Origin: Prevotella melaninogenica
GTDB taxonomy: Bacteria; Bacteroidota; Bacteroidia; Bacteroidales; Bacteroidaceae
Direction: 5' to 3'
DNA: 64,000 nucleotides
NCBI RefSeq assembly: GCF_018127965.1
Contig: NZ_CP072350.1
Location: 1,240,001-1,304,000, forward strand
Shown: positions 56,787 through 64,000 of the stretch, one piece after another
Numbering within the stretch: the first letter of the stretch is position 1
Layout: each line of letters starts with the position of its first letter
Position numbers and translations under genes: made by a program
Notes under the pieces: model-generated
What the model saw: only the letters and a program-made list of their open reading frames with translations
Database searches by the model: none
Told to the model about the DNA's origin: nothing

Positions 56787-59700
56787 ATGACTACAAGATA
56801 TAACATAGGGATAAAGAAGCATTTTCTTAGTAGCTGCCTTTGCTTGATACTACTATTTATCATCACAAGCTGCAAGGAAACAACTACTTCACGGTCGTTA
56901 TCTGAGCGGGAATTTCACTATGATGACCGTTTGTCAACACTGTCTATAGATAAAAAAGGATACTGGATAGGCGGTGAGACGGGTGTTATATGGCATGTTG
57001 ACGGACAAGACAGAAAGCGTTTTTACACTGGACTTGACCGCATCTATGACATTGAACGCGACCCCAACCAGTCTGATCAGATATGGATAGCATCACGTAA
57101 TGCCGGTTTGCAGCTATGGAACATAGCTGCCGACACGCTTATCCATAAGGCTACCTTTGAGATTCCAAGTAAAGGCAGCCGATACTCTCCATATAATATT
57201 GATATAGCAGATGGAACGCTCTTTGTTGCCACCTCTCAAGGACTTTTCTCTATGCCGCTTAATCAACAGCAGCAAGGACTAAAGCCCCTTTACCCTATTC
57301 ATAAAGAAAAGACAGGTCAGTATTATGAACCTTTCTTAGTAAATAATCTCTGTCATGTTGGAAATAAGTGGCTTTTTGCAGCAACACAAGCTGGTGTTAT
57401 AAATATTAACCTCCAAACAAAGAAGACAGAACTGCGTCATAAAGAAGAGAATATACGTAGTGTTGCTATTTATGATGGCAAACTTTATATCCTATCTGAT
57501 AATCAGCTGACTATTGAAGGCTTCAATGGAGCTGATAGTAAGACCTTCTCGCTTCCTCAATCGGTTCTATCCTTTTATAAAGCAAGTTCAACTTACTATT
57601 TTATTACTTCGTCCAGCATTCTTTTATCAGACAATTTAAAGCGTTTTGTTACTATTCCATTACGTAACAATATTCCAGACAATCCGCATCAGATATCCAT
57701 TGCAGATGATGGCAATGGCTTTTCTGTGCTATTGACAAAGAATGCTGTATGGCGTATTCCACACCATCTCGGCTTCTTTAACGTAAATCCTCCAGTCGTT
57801 ACGGCATGTCTTTCCGACAAATCCCTTATCTATGTTAATAACCAACATGAGCTCTTCTGCCAGAAAGCAGGTGAACAGATAGCAAAGAAGGTATACGACT
57901 TTGAAAATGATGAGTTGCCAAAGGAGATGTATGCCAATGGTGAGGACATTTATTACTATAATGCTAATAATCAGCTATTCAAACTGAATCTTGGTAATCA
58001 TTACCTGATTAATCAGCTCTTTAAGCGTCCACAACTGTTGGCGCAAACCAAGACACGTATTACATCTATGGCATTTCTGCCAAAAAAAAGTAAGATACTC
58101 CTTGGTGTGCAAGACTATCTATTATCCATCGATGCCCAAAACGGTAGGACAGATACGATAAAGGCAATGAATAACAGATATATAACAGCTTTTCATCAAG
58201 TAAAAAACGGTGAAGGTATATATATTGCCACACTCAATCATGGTGTGTTCTTTGGAAAGCATGAACAGATAAAACAAGTTTCAGGAACACAAGATAAAGT
58301 ATTTATCAGTGGTCTACTAACATACGGTGAACAGAATCCTCATCTTCTATTGCTCACCAATCATTATCTACAGATTCAAGGTTCTGACTCTATTCAGACG
58401 GATGGAAGCTGTAGAATGTTCTGTATCAATGACAGTGTTGTCTATACGATACCAGAGACAGGCATCCATAAATATATCATTACAAAGGGACGACTGATTG
58501 ATTGTGGTAGTTACTTTGCAGACATCCACTTCAATGCTCAGGCAGGTGTTATCCTTGACAATACCCTATATATAGGCTCCGACCTCGGCGTTTTGCAGTT
58601 AATTCCAGGGAAGGAAGAGGTAGCTAAATGGATTACCTTTGATAATAAAGTACCGAGTTTACAACTTATCGGTATCATTCTCTTTACATTCATCTGCATC
58701 CTTGGTATTATCTTCATTAGTTATCGTAGGCATCAGATATTGACTTATCGCCAACTTCAGATGAGTAAAGACGACCTGCACCAACGGCTGGAAGCTTTAG
58801 AATCCTTAAAAGACAAGCTGACAGAGGCAGAACGCAATACGCTCGATAGTATTAATAATGAGATTGATAGCATTAATATCAGTTCACAAAGTCTGCGTAA
58901 TAACAATGAGCAGTTTGCGGGACTATCAACACAAATAGCCCGACTAAACCGTGACACAGCTCTTCAGATGGTGAAATATCTGAATGAGCAAATAGCTCGA
59001 ATCCAGCAATTTGAGGTCTACGAGCGTGACTCTATGGTGCATGAATCAGAAGAAGCACGCAATACAGACAATATTGAGGTTATCATTGAGCAATGCCGAA
59101 GGAATGAAGTATGGCTCAATCATATCCAAGAACTTAAAGAACGACTCAATAAATTCCATCGCTCTACTCAAGACACACTCGTGCTAAAAGGACTGAATGA
59201 TGGCATGAAAGAGTGTCTTCACCATATTCTTAATGAATCAAAACAACATCCTGTGGCAGAAGTTTATTCTGATTTCATTGCCGTTAAGCATCAATACGAG
59301 AACATCTTTACACAAAATGGCTTGAAGATTATTCGTAACTATATATCTGATAGTATCAAACAACTAAAAGAGTTAGAAGGTTATGAGATAATGACAAAGG
59401 CGTTATCTGACGAATTACAGTCAATAGAAAACGACATTGATAATCGCGACCGCATAGTACTTCTTCGCTTGTTACAGAGGATTGATAATCGCATCAACCA
59501 AATTAAACATTTGAAGACACTACAAAAACTGATGCAAGATTATACCGCTGTACACGAAAATGTTGTGCAAGAGAATGAGGAACGACGCATGAAGAAGTTT
59601 AACTCAAAACTCTTTGCTGACATCGACTCTGCTACACGCGACATCACTGACCAAATAGCTGAGGTATCAGACGAGTTCTTCAGGAGTTTTGCCATGACTG

Positions 59701-59957
59701 ATAAAGAAGTCTGCAAAGAGATATTCCACTTTACTGCAGCCAACAGTCAGCAGGTACGAGTCTTGATTTTGCTCCTTGCAATGCCACGAGTAAAGCGCAC
59801 ACTCCTACCAGGAATGTTAGGTATCTATGGAAACTTGAATCCAGTTGTCAGTCGTCTTTATCATAGCAAGATTGGAGATAACAATGCCATTCTCACAGCC
59901 TATTGCAAAGAGAATCCATCCAGTATCGTCTATTATATTTTAAAATTATCAGAATAA
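56787..59957 (+). CDS. Propeller sensor with transmembrane helix and cytoplasmic coiled coil, no kinase domain
   Basis: 1,056 aa. An N-terminal lipoprotein-like signal (LLFIITSCKE) is followed by a beta-propeller-like region to about 620. The blade signatures (GYWIGGETGVIWHVDG, QIWIASRNAGLQLWN, LYIGSDLGVLQLIPG) resemble two-component regulator propellers. One membrane helix lies at about 625-647 (LIGIILFTFICILGIIFIS). Then come a long coiled coil and a C-terminal domain (AMTDKEVCKEIFHFTAANSQQVRVLILLLA). No histidine-kinase H-box, ATPase or receiver is present. The ending is of no family I recognise. It resembles hybrid two-component sensors whose output has been replaced. Confidence 0.75.
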   Translation: MTTRYNIGIKKHFLSSCLCLILLFIITSCKETTTSRSLSEREFHYDDRLSTLSIDKKGYWIGGETGVIWHVDGQDRKRFYTGLDRIYDIERDPNQSDQIWIASRNAGLQLWNIAADTLIHKATFEIPSKGSRYSPYNIDIADGTLFVATSQGLFSMPLNQQQQGLKPLYPIHKEKTGQYYEPFLVNNLCHVGNKWLFAATQAGVININLQTKKTELRHKEENIRSVAIYDGKLYILSDNQLTIEGFNGADSKTFSLPQSVLSFYKASSTYYFITSSSILLSDNLKRFVTIPLRNNIPDNPHQISIADDGNGFSVLLTKNAVWRIPHHLGFFNVNPPVVTACLSDKSLIYVNNQHELFCQKAGEQIAKKVYDFENDELPKEMYANGEDIYYYNANNQLFKLNLGNHYLINQLFKRPQLLAQTKTRITSMAFLPKKSKILLGVQDYLLSIDAQNGRTDTIKAMNNRYITAFHQVKNGEGIYIATLNHGVFFGKHEQIKQVSGTQDKVFISGLLTYGEQNPHLLLLTNHYLQIQGSDSIQTDGSCRMFCINDSVVYTIPETGIHKYIITKGRLIDCGSYFADIHFNAQAGVILDNTLYIGSDLGVLQLIPGKEEVAKWITFDNKVPSLQLIGIILFTFICILGIIFISYRRHQILTYRQLQMSKDDLHQRLEALESLKDKLTEAERNTLDSINNEIDSINISSQSLRNNNEQFAGLSTQIARLNRDTALQMVKYLNEQIARIQQFEVYERDSMVHESEEARNTDNIEVIIEQCRRNEVWLNHIQELKERLNKFHRSTQDTLVLKGLNDGMKECLHHILNESKQHPVAEVYSDFIAVKHQYENIFTQNGLKIIRNYISDSIKQLKELEGYEIMTKALSDELQSIENDIDNRDRIVLLRLLQRIDNRINQIKHLKTLQKLMQDYTAVHENVVQENEERRMKKFNSKLFADIDSATRDITDQIAEVSDEFFRSFAMTDKEVCKEIFHFTAANSQQVRVLILLLAMPRVKRTLLPGMLGIYGNLNPVVSRLYHSKIGDNNAILTAYCKENPSSIVYYILKLSE

Positions 59958-60052
59958 GAGTAACAACTGATAATCAATATATTAACAATAGTTGCATTCG
60001 TTTATTTTATCTAAAAAGCGAGATGCAACTTTTTTGTTTATAACATTTCTTC

Positions 60053-60060
60053 TACCTTTG
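60053..60060 (+). promoter_or_regulatory. -7 box of the acid phosphatase gene
   Basis: TACCTTTG with TTTG 16 nt upstream, shorter than the usual 19-21. The ATG is 61 nt downstream. Confidence 0.4.
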
Positions 60061-60121
60061 TAGCAACATATTACTATTGTATTTTAATTAAACCATTTTA
60101 TAAATTTAAAACTCTACCAAA

Positions 60122-60913
60122 ATGACAAAGAAGACCTTAGTTGTTGGTTTGCTGGCAATGTTCTCAGTAACCACTTTCGCACAGACAGCGGCAAAGAAGA
60201 TTAAAGACGTACGTACACAACCAGACCTCTATTATCTTCAGGATGGGCAGCAAGCAAGTTCACTTGAACTTCTTCCAGCACCTCCACAGCCAGGTAGTAT
60301 TCAGTTCCTTTATGACCAATCACAGTACCAATGGGGTAAGATGCAGCGCAATACTCCTCGTGGTGATCAGGCAGCAGCTGATGCACGTGTAGGTGGTGAC
60401 GGTGTTCCAAACGCTTTCTCAGAGGCTTTCGGTATTAAAATCAGCAAGGAGACAACTCCAGAGATTTATAAACTTGTTTTGAATATGCGTGAAGATGCAG
60501 GTGACTTGGCTACACGTAGCGCTAAGGATCACTACATGCGTGTTCGTCCATTTGCTTTCTATAACGAGATGACATGTAACCCAGAGCAGCAGCAAGAGCT
60601 GTCTACTAATGGTTCTTATCCATCAGGTCACACAGCAATCGGCTGGGCTACCGCTCTTGTTCTGTCAGAGATTAACGTTGACCGTCAGAATGAAATCCTT
60701 GAGCGTGGCTATCAAATGGGGCAGAGCCGTGTAATCTGTGGTTACCACTGGCAGAGCGATGTAGATGCTGCTCGTGTCATCAGTGCAGCCGTTGTAGCAC
60801 GTCTCCATGCAGAACCAGCTTTCCAGGAGCAGTTGGCAAAGGCAAAGAAAGAGTTTGCTAAGCTGAAGAAAGAAGGCAAAATTGCTAAGAGTACATTTAA
60901 GACTGCAAACTAA
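60122..60913 (+). CDS. Class A (PAP2-type) acid phosphatase
   Basis: 263 aa with a signal peptide (ending TTFAQ). The PAP2 tripartite motif is complete: KDHYMRVRP (about residue 139), SYPSGHTA with the catalytic His, and [17 protein letters not shown]. It resembles PhoN-type non-specific acid phosphatases that act in the periplasm. A porin and a second phosphatase follow on the same strand, giving a probable phosphate-acquisition set. Confidence 0.92.
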   Translation: MTKKTLVVGLLAMFSVTTFAQTAAKKIKDVRTQPDLYYLQDGQQASSLELLPAPPQPGSIQFLYDQSQYQWGKMQRNTPRGDQAAADARVGGDGVPNAFSEAFGIKISKETTPEIYKLVLNMREDAGDLATRSAKDHYMRVRPFAFYNEMTCNPEQQQELSTNGSYPSGHTAIGWATALVLSEINVDRQNEILERGYQMGQSRVICGYHWQSDVDAARVISAAVVARLHAEPAFQEQLAKAKKEFAKLKKEGKIAKSTFKTAN

Positions 60914-61065
60914 GTCTTACGAAATATAAGGTGTCATAGGGGTTAAGCCAGTAGGTTTACATTAACTTTTTAGTTGATGGCTTAACTCCTCTTTGATTCT
61001 TTCTTATAGCTCTCACTCTTAGTTAAAAACCTAATTTATAGAAGATTGATAATAAAAATACCTTT

Positions 61066-62226
61066 ATGAAAAGAATTATCCTTATTGCTACCTGTGCATT
61101 GATGACTTGTGCAAGTACCTTTGCTCAGGAAGAAGCAGAACCAAAGTTGGTAATAAAACCAACTGGTCGTATCCTTATGGATGCTGGTGTTATGCACTCA
61201 ACAGATGAGACACTTGATAACCAGCTTAATGCTGGTGTTGCTATTCCAGACGTACGTATGGGCGTAAGTGCCACATATGGTAAGTGGAAAGCAAAGGTTG
61301 ACGTTGGTTATGCACGTCAAAGTCTTTCACTTAAAGACATTAGTCTCGATTATAATTTCAACAAAGAGAACTTGATTCGTATGGGTTACTTCGTACACCA
61401 GTTTGGTTTACAGAGTGGTACATCATCAAGTTTCAAGATTTCAATGGAAGAGCCATTGGCTAACCAAGCATTCTTCAATAGCCGTCTGATTGGTGCAATG
61501 TATGTTCATGCTGGCGAGAAGTTCCATGCTACAGCATCAGTATTTGCTGAGAATGACGCGATGAAGATGACAACCGACAAGCTCGGCAACGAGGCATGGG
61601 GTGCGATGACACGATTGGTATGGCGCCCACTGACTGAGCGTGGTAAGATTTTCCACATTGGTATCAGTGGCGCATATGAGTCTCCACGTTACAACAAGAC
61701 AGCTGCTCTCAGCCATAAGTCATACACCTTGAGAGCTCCTTTCCCAACACGTATAGCAAATGTTGCAGCACAGGAGGCAACAATCTCAGACGCTAAAGCA
61801 CTGTGGAAGTTCTCTCCAGAAATGAACTTTGCTATTGGTAACTTCGGTTTCGAGGCACAGTACTTCTACGTAGGTATCAAGCGCGACAACGCTATGCCAA
61901 ACTATAACGCATGGGGTGCATATAGTAATGTACGCTACCTCCTCAATGGTCAGGGCTATACTTATACCAAGGCTGATGCAGGTATTGCTACTCCAGACCC
62001 AGGTTCTTTGGAGCTTGTTGCAGCTTACAACTACTCTACCTTGACTGATAAGGATGCTAATATCTTTGGTGGTAAGGTAAATGATTGGTCATTGACCTTC
62101 AACTATTACCTTAACAAGTATATGATTTGGCGTGTTCGTGGTTCTATCACTCGCGCAACAGATAACGCTGCATTCAACAATAACACATTCTCTATCTTAG
62201 AGACTCGTCTACAGATTAAATTCTAA
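61066..62226 (+). CDS. Phosphate-selective porin O/P family outer-membrane protein
   Basis: 386 aa with a signal peptide (ending STFAQE). OprO/OprP-like barrel: KPTGRILMDAGVMHST near the start, KAKVDVGYARQSLSLKDISLDYNF, RMGYFVHQFGLQSGTSSSFKISMEEPL, and a C-terminal strand ending in Phe (RLQIKF). The family forms anion-selective channels. Placement between two exported phosphatases supports phosphate uptake. Confidence 0.85.
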   Translation: MKRIILIATCALMTCASTFAQEEAEPKLVIKPTGRILMDAGVMHSTDETLDNQLNAGVAIPDVRMGVSATYGKWKAKVDVGYARQSLSLKDISLDYNFNKENLIRMGYFVHQFGLQSGTSSSFKISMEEPLANQAFFNSRLIGAMYVHAGEKFHATASVFAENDAMKMTTDKLGNEAWGAMTRLVWRPLTERGKIFHIGISGAYESPRYNKTAALSHKSYTLRAPFPTRIANVAAQEATISDAKALWKFSPEMNFAIGNFGFEAQYFYVGIKRDNAMPNYNAWGAYSNVRYLLNGQGYTYTKADAGIATPDPGSLELVAAYNYSTLTDKDANIFGGKVNDWSLTFNYYLNKYMIWRVRGSITRATDNAAFNNNTFSILETRLQIKF

Positions 62227-62237
62227 ACTAATTCAGA

Positions 62238-62377
62238 ATTCATAATCCATAATTCATAATTATGATTACTTCAGATGCTTATGATAAGGGTATTATCATT
62301 AACTATAGATAAATCACCTATCTTTATAGCAAACAATGGTAATCATAATTGTGAATTATAAATTATGAATTAATCAA
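62238..62377. repeat. MITE-like inverted repeat element, about 140 bp
   Basis: A left arm containing CATAATTCATAATTATGATTAC is matched by the right arm (GTAATCATAATTGTGAATTATAAATTATGAATT) in inverse orientation, about 31 of 34 bases. Some 70 bp lie between the arms. No ORF is inside. It separates the porin and phosphatase genes. Confidence 0.6.
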
Positions 62378-62389
62378 ACTCTTACTACA

Positions 62390-63679
62390 ATGAGAAAACT
62401 TAATTCACTCTTACTCCTTTTAATACTGACAATCATTTGTCCAGCATTAGCACAGGCACAGCTTCAGCGTTCTGAGGCGTTCAAAGGAAAATACAAACTA
62501 AAGGAAGTAGTCATTCTCTCTCGTCATAACATCCGCTCACCACTATCAACCAATGGTTCTGCACTGAGCAAGATGACTCCACACGAGTGGACAAATTGGT
62601 CATCTGCTGCCAGCGAACTGACACTCAGAGGTGGTGTACTTGAAACCGAGATGGGACAGTTCTTCCGCAAATGGACTATCGAAACGGGATTGTTTAAGGA
62701 CAATTATGTTCCAACAATTGACGAAGTAAATGTCTATGCCAACTCTATGCAGCGCTGTATCGCTACTGCACAATATTTCTCTGGTGGCTTCATGCCAGTG
62801 GCTAACCTACGTGTGAACCACCGCTATGTACCATCTAAGATGGACCCAATCTTCTTCCCTCGTCTCACAAAGAGCACTGAGGCTTTCCGCACTGAGGCTA
62901 TGAAGCAAATCAATGCTATGGGTGGTAAGGAAGGACTCGTTGGTATCAACAAAGGTCTGAAGGAGAGCTACGACCTCATTGCTAAGGTCTTAGACATGAA
63001 GCAAAGTGAGTATTATAAGAAAGGAGAAATAAAAGACTTCGTTAATAACGATACACAGATTACGCTTGAACTCAACCAAGAACCAGGAATGAAGGGTTCG
63101 CTGAAGAATGCTAACTCAGCTTCTGACGCCTTTATCCTCCAGTATTATGAGGAGCCAGATGGTATGAAAGCTGCCTTTGGTCATAAACTCACAACTGAGG
63201 ATTGGACAAAGATTGCTAAGGTTAAAGACGTGTATGGCGACGTACTTTTCACTGCTCCTATCGTTGCTGTTAACGTGGCTCACCCACTTTTGCAGTATAT
63301 GTACGACGAACTGAATGACAAAGATCGTAAGTTTACCTTCCTTTGTGGTCACGACTCAAACATCGCAAGTGTTGACGCTGCCCTTGGCGTTGAGGAGTAT
63401 TCACTTCCTAACTCTATCGAGAAGAAAACTCCTATCGGTTCTAAACTTGTTTTAGAGAAGTGGGTCGACGCTGCAGGTAAAACTTATATAGCCGTAAACC
63501 TTGTTTATCAGAGTACAGACCAGCTTAAGCAGATGTCCCTACTCGACCTGCAGCATGCTCCACAGGTATTCTCTTTAAGACTGAAGGGTCTCAATCAGAA
63601 TACTGACAGTCTTTATACTTTCGAAGATGTCAATGCACGTTTCCTTCAGGCAATTCGTGCATATGATGATATTAAGTAA
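62390..63679 (+). CDS. Histidine acid phosphatase (histidine-type phosphatase)
   Basis: 429 aa with a signal peptide (ending ALAQAQ). Active-site motif ILSRHNIRSPL (RHxxRxP, catalytic His) near residue 45 and the HD proton-donor motif CGHDSNIAS near residue 325. The branch resembles AppA, glucose-1-phosphatase and MINPP. The substrate (phytate, sugar phosphate) is not resolved. It is the last of the phosphate set. Confidence 0.9.
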   Translation: MRKLNSLLLLLILTIICPALAQAQLQRSEAFKGKYKLKEVVILSRHNIRSPLSTNGSALSKMTPHEWTNWSSAASELTLRGGVLETEMGQFFRKWTIETGLFKDNYVPTIDEVNVYANSMQRCIATAQYFSGGFMPVANLRVNHRYVPSKMDPIFFPRLTKSTEAFRTEAMKQINAMGGKEGLVGINKGLKESYDLIAKVLDMKQSEYYKKGEIKDFVNNDTQITLELNQEPGMKGSLKNANSASDAFILQYYEEPDGMKAAFGHKLTTEDWTKIAKVKDVYGDVLFTAPIVAVNVAHPLLQYMYDELNDKDRKFTFLCGHDSNIASVDAALGVEEYSLPNSIEKKTPIGSKLVLEKWVDAAGKTYIAVNLVYQSTDQLKQMSLLDLQHAPQVFSLRLKGLNQNTDSLYTFEDVNARFLQAIRAYDDIK

Positions 63680-64000
63680 GTGGACGAGTGGACAAGTAGA
63701 CGAGTTGCTTGTGAGAAAGATAGGAAAAAGGAAATGAGAATTTAACAAGCAACTTTTCTACTCTTAAACTCGTCTATCAATCAGCTTATATCCCATCTTC
63801 TACTACGCTATAGTTGCTCCGCACACTTTGTGCCATTGCTTAGCACCACTCGTGCGAAGCGTTAGCACCATATGTGCGGAGTAGTGCTTTGAGTAAGTAG
63901 ACGAGTTAACAAGTCTACAAGTGGACGAGTTGCTTGTTATTCTATACGCAAATCGCTGTTCTTTTGTTACTGTGTCTTTCATGCAAGTTGACGAGTTAAC
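63680..64000. repeat. Composite repeat-rich tail with palindrome cluster 6
   Basis: Imperfect copies of AAGTRGACGAGTTGCTTGT occur at about 63693 and 63930, with shorter GACGAGTTAAC copies and an inverted form near 63747-63776. Between them lies the triple palindrome: GCACACTTTGTGC (63821-63833), GCACCACTCGTGC (63843-63855) and GCACCATATGTGC (63865-63877), at exact 22-bp steps. No gene is seen to the window edge. Confidence 0.75.

Overview
The window looks like a chromosomal segment of a low-GC Bacteroidales bacterium, most likely an oral-type Prevotella. The evidence is the gene repertoire (Oar/CarboxypepD-type TonB receptor, PafA-type phosphatase, BlaI/M56 pair, DUF3256, DUF1460, DUF4421, GH92) and many copies of the Bacteroidetes promoter (TTG or TTTG, 19-21 nt, TAnnTTTG). 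No tRNA, rRNA or prophage was seen.

Left edge (1-4430): the 3' part of a MukB/JetC-like SMC ATPase, open at the window edge, followed by a Toprim JetD-like gene. Together they are the end of a Wadjet-type anti-plasmid operon. Next come mnmE (frameshifted at a G7 tract) with a nucleoside phosphorylase, asparaginase, a sialic-acid operon (mutarotase/epimerase, MFS transporter, nanA), a cupin, a large TonB receptor, rsmE, a bifunctional nuclease, a nucleoside MFS permease, small envelope genes, trmO and an OPT transporter broken by a 1-nt frameshift. The middle (23.9-43.8 kb) holds a LuxR regulator, PafA phosphatase, two tandem deoxynucleoside kinases, trxB, an MsrB-MsrA fusion, envelope genes, an oxidoreductase, engB, an ABC-F ATPase, a frameshifted beta-carbonic anhydrase, a BlaI/M56 antirepressor pair, a GH92 mannosidase and a lipocalin-like secreted protein. 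An IS1634-like insertion sequence lies at 44.5-46.6 kb.

The clearest system is a complete type II-C CRISPR-Cas locus (48.5-55.4 kb): tracrRNA, cas9 (about 1,480 aa), cas1, cas2 and an array of eleven full repeats plus one truncated repeat. The sequence suggests two regulatory features. Each repeat carries a full Bacteroidetes promoter on the crRNA strand, so each crRNA could be made from its own promoter. The tracrRNA and cas9 promoters face each other, so the tracrRNA would be wholly antisense to the cas9 mRNA leader.

The right end (55.7-63.7 kb) has a DUF417 membrane protein, a large propeller/transmembrane/coiled-coil sensor with no kinase, and a phosphate-scavenging set (PAP2 acid phosphatase, OprP/O-like porin, histidine acid phosphatase).

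The non-coding DNA carries a striking repeat architecture. Six intergenic clusters each contain exactly three 13-bp imperfect palindromes at a 22-bp period (one step of 23). A seventh, unrelated array (12051-12126) has the same 22-bp period. A structured dispersed repeat also occurs twice, at 23.6 and 44.2 kb. Three genes (mnmE, OPT, carbonic anhydrase) each lack one base. That could be real decay or phase variation, but shared sequencing or assembly deletions are an equally good explanation.
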